64,000 nucleotides of DNA, from contig JAQAZP010000103.1 in NCBI GenBank assembly GCA_032127265.1, positions 1 to 64,000 of the forward strand, read 5' to 3'. The notes below the pieces were generated by a model. The model was not told where the DNA came from. It saw only the letters and a program-made list of their open reading frames with translations, and made no database searches. This document shows, piece after piece, positions 8,064 to 15,812 of this stretch. Origin of the DNA: JAQAZP01 sp032127265 (GTDB lineage: Bacteria; Acidobacteriota; JAQAZP01). The position numbers and the translations under genes were made by a program. Position 1 is the stretch's first letter. Each line of letters begins with the position of its first letter.

Positions 8064-10250
8064 TCAGTTGAGGTAGCCAAGGGCCCGCAGGTGGGCGCGG
8101 GTTTCGGCATCGATCTCGGCCTTCTCACCGCTGGTTTCCAGGATGGAAGCCAGTTCCCGCTGACGTGTCAGGTGATCCATCAGCAGTCCCTTGAGTTCCA
8201 GCCTCAGGTCAGGCCTTTCGTAGATCAGGTTCCGCTGTTCGCCAGGGTCCTCCAGCAGGTCGTACAGCTCCTCCCGGCCGGTCACCTCGCTGAGCACGAA
8301 CTTGTACCGCCCATTGCTCACAGCCTTCTTTTCACCGAAGTAGGCCATCGCCTCGTAAAAGGCCGGGCGGTCCTCCGGCTCCTCCTCGCCGCGGATCACC
8401 GGCAGCAGGCTAAAACCCTCGGCGTAGTCCAGGCCGGGCAGTCCGAGGAAATCGAGGATGGTGGGCGCCAGGTCCACCAGGCTGACCTGGGCTGCGATAC
8501 TCCGGTTCCGCTCCAGCTGTTCCTCGTCGGCCGGACGGATGATCAACGGCACGTTGACCAGCTCGGTGAAGCAGGTGTGGCCATGGGAGACACTGTCGTG
8601 CTCCCAGAACTCCTCTCCATGGTCGCTAGTGAAGATAATCATCGTGTTGCGGGTCAGTCCCAACTGCCTCACCCGGTCGAGGAATTGGCCGAGGACCATG
8701 TCAGTGTATTCCACCTCCCGGTTGTAGAGATCCTCGATATGCCGGCGATCCTCGCGGTTCAGAACCCTGCCGGTGCGATAGGAGACGACCATCCCGGAGT
8801 TGAGCCGCTGGATCTGGTGCCCCTGGTAGTCCCGGCCCGCATCGGCAATCCAGCGGTCCCGGGCCACGTAGGGTTCGTGAGGATCGATCACATGGAGCCA
8901 GAAAAAGAAATTGCTCGAGCGATTGGCCTCGAGAAACTCCAGTGCGTATTGCAGGTTGAACGCACAGTTGACCGACTCATCCTGACCCTCGTCCTGCACC
9001 GGGTTCACCTTCCACCAAACCGGTTTGACGGCACGATACCAGAGGTGACCGGTCCAGTAGGCGGCCCGCAAGCGGTGTTTCATGTGATCGAAAACGGCGA
9101 AGCCCTGGTGAACGCCGAAAGGCTCCAGCAGCCAGCCGTTGGAAACCACCGCACCAGTGTTGTAGCCCCCGGCAGCCACCTTTTCGGCCACCGTTTCGCG
9201 CATGCTGTCCAGCTGATCCTGCATCGCCAGCACCCCGTGGGCCGTGGGGTACATCGAGGTGAGCATGGAGCAGATTGAGGACAGGGTCCAGGAAGACTGG
9301 GCCTGGGCACGGGAAAAGAGGATGCCCTCCTCGGCCAGCCGATCAAAGTTCGGGGTATTGCAGGGATCGTTGCCCGAGCTGGAGATCCGGTCGGCCCGCA
9401 GAGTGTCCACCGAGACAAGTATTACATTGCGGTCCAGAACACCTTTACCAAGCCCATCCACCCGGACCTCCGTTTCGGCCGGCCTGGCGAGATAGGGCAG
9501 AAACACGGGCAGGGTGAGACACAGAACCACCAGCAGGGACAGGTGGCGCACCAGCGGATACCGCGACGATCCCTTGAGATAGCGGGGCGAGAGCCAGGCT
9601 GCGGTGAGCCAGACCGTAGCGGCCAGGAGCAGCAGGAACAGTGCCGCCACGCCAAAAAAGAGCAGGGAGAAACTGAATTTGAGATACACCCGGTTGACCC
9701 ACAACGCGGCCGGGGTGAGCAGGAGCACCCACAGCGACAGAGCCACGAGGAATGACTTGACCCGGTGGCCCCAGGCCCGTGTACGCACGGTGCGGACCAG
9801 GAATCCCACGGCCAGCCCGGTGAGTATGCCGGAAAAGACCAAACGGAGGTTGAAGAGCAGCTTCTGGGGATCGATCAACAGGGCCAGGCCGAAGCTGTTG
9901 TTGAGCAGGAAGAAAACGAAGACGGTGTTCCCCAGGCCGGCCGTCAGGCCGCTGAACAGGGGAATGAAGCCCTCCGTTGTGCTGAAGAACCGGAACCAGC
10001 GGCCGAAGGCCAGATGCAGGGCCAGCGCACCCAGCAGGCCCAGCAGGCCCCAGAGCAGCATTTCGGCAAAAATCGGTGTGAAGTAGATCTGAACCAGCTG
10101 GGCCACGCGGGTCAGGGGGACGTCGACCGAGGTACCCGTCTTGGCCGTGGCCGCGAGAAAGCCCTCCTGGAAGCCGATACAGCCTCCGATCACCACGCCC
10201 ACCTTCCAACCAAACCCGGCGAACCACTTCCAGCCGGCATCACTTTTCAT
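8064..10250 (-). CDS. Membrane-anchored alkaline-phosphatase-superfamily protein (sulfatase-like) with Thr nucleophile
   Basis: 728 residues. The first 260 contain several hydrophobic segments (seven or eight likely membrane helices); the rest is a sulfatase-fold domain beginning NVILVSVDTLRADR with metal ligand D282 and containing FTSDHGEEFWEH. In the nucleophile motif, which in sulfatases is C/S-x-P-S-R, the sequence is T322-L-S-S-I-C-S-M-L-T. No Cys or Ser is available for formylglycine conversion, and the pattern T-x-x-S-V/I-x-C/S-M-F/L resembles phosphoethanolamine transferases such as EptA/MCR. It may therefore transfer or hydrolyse phospho-groups on envelope polymers. The ATG at 10250 has GGGGAG 9 bases upstream; an alternative ATG lies at 10271. 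Substrate unknown. Confidence 0.7.
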   Translation of the reverse strand: MKSDAGWKWFAGFGWKVGVVIGGCIGFQEGFLAATAKTGTSVDVPLTRVAQLVQIYFTPIFAEMLLWGLLGLLGALALHLAFGRWFRFFSTTEGFIPLFSGLTAGLGNTVFVFFLLNNSFGLALLIDPQKLLFNLRLVFSGILTGLAVGFLVRTVRTRAWGHRVKSFLVALSLWVLLLTPAALWVNRVYLKFSFSLLFFGVAALFLLLLAATVWLTAAWLSPRYLKGSSRYPLVRHLSLLVVLCLTLPVFLPYLARPAETEVRVDGLGKGVLDRNVILVSVDTLRADRISSSGNDPCNTPNFDRLAEEGILFSRAQAQSSWTLSSICSMLTSMYPTAHGVLAMQDQLDSMRETVAEKVAAGGYNTGAVVSNGWLLEPFGVHQGFAVFDHMKHRLRAAYWTGHLWYRAVKPVWWKVNPVQDEGQDESVNCAFNLQYALEFLEANRSSNFFFWLHVIDPHEPYVARDRWIADAGRDYQGHQIQRLNSGMVVSYRTGRVLNREDRRHIEDLYNREVEYTDMVLGQFLDRVRQLGLTRNTMIIFTSDHGEEFWEHDSVSHGHTCFTELVNVPLIIRPADEEQLERNRSIAAQVSLVDLAPTILDFLGLPGLDYAEGFSLLPVIRGEEEPEDRPAFYEAMAYFGEKKAVSNGRYKFVLSEVTGREELYDLLEDPGEQRNLIYERPDLRLELKGLLMDHLTRQRELASILETSGEKAEIDAETRAHLRALGYLN

Positions 10251-10417
10251 TGATCTCAACTCCCCTTCCATCCCGGCTGCCCATGGCCGGCAGCGGTCGC
10301 ATATCAGCGCATCAACATGTCACGGGACAAGGGAAAAAGTATAGACCGTGCTCTATCAGGGATGCAATGGCGGCTTTGCTGAGAATTCTGTTGGCGGATG
10401 CTTCATTCAAACGAAAT

Positions 10418-11182
10418 CTACAGCAGGGAGACCGGGTCCTGACCAAAGCAGGCCTTGAGCTGCTCGTAGAGCTCAGGGTGGTGGTGCTGCAGCGGCACCG
10501 GCCGGACAAAGAAATACTCGGTGAGCACGGCAAAGAACTCGGCGGGATGAGTGGCCGCGTAGGGATCGAGGAAGGTGGGCCGGCCCCACTCGACCTGCTG
10601 TTCCAGGTGATGGTATTCGCGGCCCAACACCTCGGCCCACCGTCGGCGTGCCGCCGGGGAGGGAAGGAACGGCGCCCCGTCCACCGGCCCGTTCTCGGCG
10701 TCCAGTTGGTGGGCGAACTCGTGATACACCACGTCAAGGCAACCCCGGGGGGCCATATCACCGCTCAGCACCTCGTCCCAGGCCAGCACCACCGCCCCGG
10801 ATGCCCAGGACTCCCCCAGCCTGGAATCCTGACCCTCGAAAACCGTGCCGTCCGACATGATCTCGCCTCCCGGGGCCAGATACTCCGACGGATAGACCAG
10901 CACGGTGCGCAGCTTGGAAAAGATATCCCCCTCCCGGCCCACCAGCAGCACCGCGGCCCGGCCGGCCACGGTGAGCCGCACCTCGTCGGTGATTTCCTGA
11001 CCGCCGCACCCCTCGAAGTCGATTCCGTCAAGAAAGACCTGGACCAGCCCCGCGAACCGCTGCCGGTGATCCGGCGGCAACCGGCGGCAGTACGGCACGG
11101 CGCGCTGCACCACGGCACGCTGGGCCTCGTCCAGCGGTGTCTTCAGCAGTCGATTGCGGCGGCATCCCATGATCCGGAACAT
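10418..11182 (-). CDS. mtfA: MtfA-type zinc metallopeptidase
   Basis: 254 residues with the zinc-binding motif HEFAHQLD and a C-terminal AEFFAVLTEYFF segment supplying the third ligand (Glu), as in MtfA (YeeI) of Escherichia coli. In enterobacteria MtfA binds the repressor Mlc and modulates glucose PTS expression; Mlc is not evident here, so only the peptidase fold is safe to claim. The ATG at 11182 follows GGGAGGGGAG; an upstream ATG at 11203 is less likely. It lies upstream of the membrane phosphatase-like gene and pckA on the same strand, with a 167-base gap that may hold a promoter. Family assignment is strong, function in this organism unknown. Confidence 0.85.
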   Translation of the reverse strand: MFRIMGCRRNRLLKTPLDEAQRAVVQRAVPYCRRLPPDHRQRFAGLVQVFLDGIDFEGCGGQEITDEVRLTVAGRAAVLLVGREGDIFSKLRTVLVYPSEYLAPGGEIMSDGTVFEGQDSRLGESWASGAVVLAWDEVLSGDMAPRGCLDVVYHEFAHQLDAENGPVDGAPFLPSPAARRRWAEVLGREYHHLEQQVEWGRPTFLDPYAATHPAEFFAVLTEYFFVRPVPLQHHHPELYEQLKACFGQDPVSLL

Positions 11183-11309
11183 GGCTTCTCCCCTCCCGCC
11201 CACGGACAGGGCGACGATGCTATTTTAGCACCCTCCGGTCCTTCCGTCCTTTCGCGGGTCGACCACCGGTCGTTTGCTCCATGGTTCACAACCCTGCGAT
11301 AATGAAACC

Positions 11310-13361
11310 ATGGTCACCAAGGATGCCAGCTCGACTCCCCGGGACCGCGGCGTGATTCGCGACACCCTGGGCACCGTCTCCCAGGCCCTGGCCGGCTGTA
11401 TCAGTTTCGAGGATTTTTTCGACGCCGTCCACGACGCGCTCTCCCCTTTCATCCCCCATGACGCCATGGGAATCTACAACTACGACGCCCGCAAGCAGCA
11501 GTTCCGGCCGCTGATCATGGACATCCGGGATGAGCTGCCCGAGGCCATCGAAAAGATCTACTCCCTGCCCTCGGACGATACGCTGAAGGCCCGGGCGATC
11601 CGCGAGAACCGCGCCTTCCGCATCGAAGACACCGCCCAAGCCGATTACGCCGAAGCGCCCCTGCTGGTGGAGATTGGCCTGCGCAGCCACATGGTGATCC
11701 CGCTGGTCAGCCGGGGCCGGCCCCTGGGGGTGCTTTACGCCGTACACCGCGATCCCGGGGTCTACGACGACTTCCACCTCGCCCTGCTCACCGAACTGGC
11801 CGCGCCGGTGGCCGTGGCCCTGGAGGAGGTGCGGGAGCTGACCACCAGCCGCGCCCTGCAGCAGGTGGGCGAGGTGATGGCCGCCACCCTGGACATCCCG
11901 GAACTGTTCCTGCTGGTCTCCGAGCGGCTCCAGCCGGTGCTGCCGCACACCATCGCCTGCATCTTCGCCGTGGATGAAGCCACGAGCGAGCTGGGCCGGA
12001 CCCCGCTGGTCCGCGCGACGATCCCCGGGTTCCCGCTGCCGGAAAAGGAGTGCCGGGACCTGCCCCGGGAGATGGTCGACCAGGCTCTGGTGCGGGGAAC
12101 CCCGGTGCTGATCCCCAGCCTGATGCTGTACATCACCCGGCACGAGAGTTATGCCGGACTGATCGAGGCCGGGATCCAGTCCTGCATGGCCTGCCGTCTG
12201 GAGGTGGCCGGCCGCCCCTATGGTCTGCTCTTCATGGGCGACCGGCGCCACGAGGCCTATGCCCGCACCGACCTGGAAAACTTCCTCTGGGTCGGCCGCC
12301 AGCTGAGCCTGGCCGTGGCCCACTCCATCGCCTTCAAGGGGGTGGAGCAGTTGAGCCGCCAGTTGCAGGAGGAGAACATCTACCTCAAGGAGGAGGTCGC
12401 CGCGAAAAGCAATCTCGGCGAGATCATCAGTGCCAGCCCGGCCCTGCAGAATGTTCTGGAGCAGGCGGAGATGGTGGCCTCCACCGACATCACCGTGCTG
12501 ATCACCGGCGAGACCGGCACCGGCAAGGAGCTGATCGCCCGGGCGATCCACGAGCTGGGGCCCCGGGCCGGGAAGTCGATGATCCGGGTCAACTGCGCCG
12601 CCCTGCCCCGGGACCTGATCGAGTCGGAGCTGTTCGGCCACGAGCGGGGCTCGTTCACCGGGGCCGAAAGACGGCACATCGGCCGTTTCGAACTGGCCCA
12701 CGGCGGCACGCTCTTTCTCGACGAAGTGGGCGACATGCCGCTGGAGGCCCAGGCCCGGCTGCTCCGCGCGCTGCAGGAGGGGGAGTTCGAACGGGTGGGC
12801 GGGGAGAGCCTGATCCGGGTGGACGTGCGGGTGGTGGCGGCCACCAACCAGGACCTCCAGCGGGCGGTGAGCCAGGGCGACTTCCGTGAAGATCTCTACT
12901 ACCGGCTCATGGTCTTCCCGATCCACATCCCGCCGCTGCGTGAGCGGGTGGAGGATATCGTCCCCCTGGCCCGCCACTTCGCCCTGCGCACCGCCGAACG
13001 GCTGAAGAAACCGGTGCGCCGGCTGACCCGGGAGAGCCAGAGCGAGATGCTCCGCTACTCCTGGCCGGGCAACGTCCGCGAGCTGGAGCACATGATCGAG
13101 CGGGGCATGATCCTGGCCAAAACAAGCGCCCTGGACCTGGTGCCGCTGATCAGGGCCGTAGCGCGGCTGAACATCCGCGGCGGCCGCCACTCCTTCCCCA
13201 CCCTCGATGAGGCCGAGCGGGAGCACATCATCTCCGCGCTGGAGGAAACAGGGTGGAAGGTGTCGGGCAAGGGGGGCGCCGCCGAGCTGCTCGACGTTCC
13301 ACGCACCACCCTCCAGGCCCGGATGCGCAAGCTGGGGATCGGCCGCAACGGCCGGCGCTGA
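11310..13361 (+). CDS. Sigma-54-dependent transcriptional activator, GAF-GAF-AAA+-Fis HTH
   Basis: 683 residues. Two GAF-like sensor domains (about 20-165 and 175-335) and a short coiled-coil linker precede the AAA+ domain: Walker A GETGTGKE near residue 400, the sigma-54 contact loop as GSFTGA near 445 (canonical GAFTGA), Walker B TLFLDEVGDMP, and the arginine-finger region. A Fis-type helix-turn-helix ends the protein (AAELLDVPRTTLQARMRKLG). The arrangement is that of FhlA/NorR-type regulators sensing a small molecule or redox signal through GAF domains. The only sigma-54-like promoters noticed in the window are at 348 and 20675; whether it acts on either is unknown. The start at 11310 has a weak ribosome site; 11274 is possible. 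Confidence 0.85.
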   Translation: MVTKDASSTPRDRGVIRDTLGTVSQALAGCISFEDFFDAVHDALSPFIPHDAMGIYNYDARKQQFRPLIMDIRDELPEAIEKIYSLPSDDTLKARAIRENRAFRIEDTAQADYAEAPLLVEIGLRSHMVIPLVSRGRPLGVLYAVHRDPGVYDDFHLALLTELAAPVAVALEEVRELTTSRALQQVGEVMAATLDIPELFLLVSERLQPVLPHTIACIFAVDEATSELGRTPLVRATIPGFPLPEKECRDLPREMVDQALVRGTPVLIPSLMLYITRHESYAGLIEAGIQSCMACRLEVAGRPYGLLFMGDRRHEAYARTDLENFLWVGRQLSLAVAHSIAFKGVEQLSRQLQEENIYLKEEVAAKSNLGEIISASPALQNVLEQAEMVASTDITVLITGETGTGKELIARAIHELGPRAGKSMIRVNCAALPRDLIESELFGHERGSFTGAERRHIGRFELAHGGTLFLDEVGDMPLEAQARLLRALQEGEFERVGGESLIRVDVRVVAATNQDLQRAVSQGDFREDLYYRLMVFPIHIPPLRERVEDIVPLARHFALRTAERLKKPVRRLTRESQSEMLRYSWPGNVRELEHMIERGMILAKTSALDLVPLIRAVARLNIRGGRHSFPTLDEAEREHIISALEETGWKVSGKGGAAELLDVPRTTLQARMRKLGIGRNGRR

Positions 13362-13387
13362 TTCTGTCGAACAATCCCCCCCGAAAC

Positions 13388-13412
13388 TGTTATACTCGCC
13401 AAAACGTATACT
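13388..13412 (+). promoter_or_regulatory. Possible promoter of the band-7 gene
   Basis: An extended -10 (TG-T-TATACT, hexamer 13391-13396) is followed by a second TATACT at 13407-13412. Neither has a good -35. They lie about 90 bases before the band-7 start; a small hairpin (13450-13470) and a strong ribosome site (GAGGAGGAGG, 13483-13492) sit in between. Confidence 0.3.
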
Positions 13413-13498
13413 ATCCACGTACCAGATTACAAATCCGAGGGTCAACACACCGGGCAATAATCCTGCCCGGGAACAAACCATAGAGGAGGAGGCACAAC

Positions 13499-14785
13499 AT
13501 GGCCGCAAAAGTCGGGGGCTCGAAGGCGCCCATATCGATCGTCATCATCCTGGTCATCATCCTGGCGGTGGCCGGGATCTTCTCCAAATACCTGGTGGAG
13601 ACCAACAACGCCGGCTATATCAAGCTCCGGCAGATGCCGGTCACCGGAACTCTGGATATCTACTCCGATCCGGGGATGTTCGGCCAGTGGTTCGGCCTGG
13701 TCACCGAATACAAGCAGGCCGGTACCTATTCCTTTACTGACGAGGCGCTCCCCGCGGATCAGGTGGAGGACAGCGCCGTATCCGCGGCCATTGAGGTGCG
13801 CTTCAACGACGGCGGCATCGCCAGGCTTGCCGGCAACGCCCGTTTCGAGCTGCCGCTGACACCGGCGGCGATGACCCAGATCCACAACAAGTTCCGCAGC
13901 TACGACCATATCTCCCAGTCGCTGGTCAAGCCGGCCATCGCCGAGGCGCTGATCCTCACCGCCTCCTTGATGAGCGCCGAGGAGAGTTATTCAGGCCGCC
14001 GGGCCGAGTTCTCCCAACTGGCCTGGGACCAGGTGCTCAACGGAGTCTACATCACCGAATCGGAGGAGCGGGAGACCATCGACCCGGCCACCGGCGAGAA
14101 GAAAAACAAACGGATCGTGCACATCAAGTACTCCGCCGACGGGCAGCCGGTACGCAAGCAGAACTCGCTGGCCCTCTACGAGATCCGGATCACCCAGTTC
14201 TTCCTCGACAAGGACTTCGGTTACGAGCATGGCGTGCTGCAGCAGATCAGCAACCAGCGGGACGCGATGATGAAGACCGTGGCGGCCAAGGCCGAGGCGG
14301 AGAAGTCCCAGCAGGACCGGCTCACCGCCGAAGCCCAGGGGCAGGCCAACGTGATGACCGCCAAGTACGAAGCCGAGGTGGAAAAGGAACGGGCCGTGGT
14401 GGAGGCACGCAAGCGCAAGGAAGTGGCCGAGACCGAGGCCTCCCAGCGGCTGGAGGTGGCCAAGCTGGACAAGACGGCGGCCGAGGAATACAAGCTGATG
14501 CAGTTGCTCCGCGCCGAGGGAGACTCGGAATACAAGCGGCGGGTGATGCAGGCCGACGGCGCCCTGGCCCAGAAGCTGGAGGCCTGGACGGACGTGAACA
14601 AGCGCTACGCCCAGGCCATCGAGAACTACAAGGGTAACTGGGTGCCCAACCTGGTGATGGGAGGGTCGGGCACCGGCAGCACCATGGGCTCGCAGGACCT
14701 GATCAACCTGCTCACGGCTAAAACGGCCCAGGAACTGGCCCTCGACCTGAGCCTGCCCAAGGGCAACACCCGCCCCCCGCAGTAG
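13499..14785 (+). CDS. SPFH/band-7 membrane protein (stomatin/flotillin-like)
   Basis: 428 residues with an N-terminal membrane anchor (about 12-32), an SPFH/prohibitin-type domain to about residue 230, then a long Ala/Glu/Lys-rich coiled coil (about 245-375) and a short Gly/Ser-rich tail. Such proteins form large membrane-associated oligomers that organise microdomains or regulate proteases such as FtsH. No NfeD or FtsH-like partner is adjacent, so the partner cannot be read from context. The ATG has an excellent ribosome binding site and the gene ends just before a strong terminator, so it is probably a single-gene unit downstream of the activator. Confidence 0.75.
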   Translation: MAAKVGGSKAPISIVIILVIILAVAGIFSKYLVETNNAGYIKLRQMPVTGTLDIYSDPGMFGQWFGLVTEYKQAGTYSFTDEALPADQVEDSAVSAAIEVRFNDGGIARLAGNARFELPLTPAAMTQIHNKFRSYDHISQSLVKPAIAEALILTASLMSAEESYSGRRAEFSQLAWDQVLNGVYITESEERETIDPATGEKKNKRIVHIKYSADGQPVRKQNSLALYEIRITQFFLDKDFGYEHGVLQQISNQRDAMMKTVAAKAEAEKSQQDRLTAEAQGQANVMTAKYEAEVEKERAVVEARKRKEVAETEASQRLEVAKLDKTAAEEYKLMQLLRAEGDSEYKRRVMQADGALAQKLEAWTDVNKRYAQAIENYKGNWVPNLVMGGSGTGSTMGSQDLINLLTAKTAQELALDLSLPKGNTRPPQ

Positions 14786-14812
14786 GGGCGGGATAAATTT
14801 TTCGTACATTTC

Positions 14813-14851
14813 AAGGGGGACGTCGCAACCGCGATGTCCCCCTTTTCTTTT
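14813..14851 (+). terminator. Rho-independent terminator after the band-7 gene
   Basis: A GC-rich stem (arms about 14813-14826 and 14831-14845, tetraloop AACC) is followed by TTTTCTTTT on the plus strand. Confidence 0.85.
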
Positions 14852-14876
14852 CTTCTCCAAGTTTGTTCAGAAATTG

Positions 14877-15020
14877 AAGTGGCTTCAGAACCTCAGCTGT
14901 GGCTCGATAACAAGGCGCCGGCCGACGAGAAAGCGGAGCATACTTTTGTGGGATGTGACGCTTCTCGAGGAGGCCGGCAACGCCGTTATCGGGCCGCAAG
15001 CTGGGGTTATGGAGCCGCTT
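14877..15020. repeat. Palindromic dispersed repeat, copy A
   Basis: About 145 bp bounded by imperfect inverted arms of about 35 nt (left 14877-14911, right about 14983-15020) around a core reading CAAGGCGCCGGCC ... GGCCGGCAACGC. The core aligns base for base with copy B (26439-26567, opposite orientation) over most of its length and, more loosely, with copies C and D. Its right edge meets the stop codon of the minus-strand gene at 15020. Confidence 0.75.
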
Positions 15021-15517
15021 CACTCGACTTCGGCGAAGATTTCCTTGAGCATGGCGTCCATCGCCGCGGGGTCTTCCACCAGCCCGTCCACCCGTGCTTC
15101 GTCCTCGGCCCCGAAGTCGGTGAGCGCCTTGAAGCTGCGGACAAAATCCTCGACGCAGTGCAGAACCTTGGCCTGGGACTCGAAGGTACCCGGGGCGCCC
15201 ACATCCCCCTGGTCCACCTGCTCGACGATCCGGTTGTAGGCCACGATCAGGCGGTAGACGTCGCGGCGCCGCTCGCCGAACCAGGGGACGGCCAGCAGGC
15301 GGTCCACGGTGTCCTTGGCCTCGGCCCGGCCGTTCTGGGCAAAGGAGTCGATCATCCGGAAGTAGGTCGACTGCAGCCGCTGAAGGTCGTGGAAGCGGTG
15401 GCTGCGATAGAGAGCCAGCAGGAGGTAGAAGACGTCGGAAAGAAACCGCACGGCGTCGCTGTTCTCCCGGACCCAGGGTATCCGGAACGCCTGGCGCCAG
15501 ACAGAATAGGGAACCAT
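15020..15517 (-). CDS. Conserved-looking protein of unknown function
   Basis: 165 residues, soluble, mostly alpha-helical by composition, with no signal peptide and no catalytic motif I can identify. The N-terminal half is Arg/Phe/Leu rich (FLSDVFYLLLALYRSHRFHD) and the C-terminal half acidic. GGAGG lies 7 bases before the ATG. It is the second gene of a two-gene minus-strand unit, 15 bases after the Cys-rich protein, and its stop touches a palindromic repeat. I do not recognise the family. Confidence 0.6.
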   Translation of the reverse strand: MVPYSVWRQAFRIPWVRENSDAVRFLSDVFYLLLALYRSHRFHDLQRLQSTYFRMIDSFAQNGRAEAKDTVDRLLAVPWFGERRRDVYRLIVAYNRIVEQVDQGDVGAPGTFESQAKVLHCVEDFVRSFKALTDFGAEDEARVDGLVEDPAAMDAMLKEIFAEVE

Positions 15518-15532
15518 GAAACCGCCTCCGCT

Positions 15533-15766
15533 CTAAAAAGAATGTATTGACCCGCAGTCGGGACATTCCCAAGTCAGGTTGTTGCAGGTCAGGCCCCAGG
15601 AGTTTTCATCCATGCAGACCTGGCAGATCATGAAGCCGCAATCAGCGCAGTGCCAGCAGAACAGGCCCTCGGCGCTGCAGACCGAACAGGTCCGCTCCCG
15701 CATCCGCCTGCGCCCTTTCCGAGGTTCTCCGGTCATCTTGAATTTCAGATGTGTGCCTATGTCCAA
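15533..15766 (-). CDS. Small Cys-rich (zinc-ribbon-like) protein
   Basis: Up to 77 residues with four CxxC-type pairs: CSVC, CWHC-x2-C, CQVC and CPDC, a pattern that should bind two zinc ions in B-box or RING-like fashion. The start is uncertain: ATG at 15766, at 15736, or at 15703. The last gives 56 residues, contains all Cys residues and has AAAGGG upstream. It lies 46 bases after carB and 15 bases before the unknown 165-residue gene, with which it is probably co-expressed. The function is unknown. Confidence 0.55.
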   Translation of the reverse strand: MDIGTHLKFKMTGEPRKGRRRMRERTCSVCSAEGLFCWHCADCGFMICQVCMDENSWGLTCNNLTWECPDCGSIHSF

Positions 15767-15812
15767 TGATACAGGAAATTGCTGAAGAATCGAACCACCG
15801 TCATGGCGGTGT

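Noticed and set aside
8025..9278. A 417-residue plus-strand frame
   Set aside because: Antisense to the membrane phosphatase-like gene; no motif or ribosome site.
11286..13508. A 740-residue minus-strand frame
   Set aside because: Antisense to the sigma-54 activator, with shadow-type composition.
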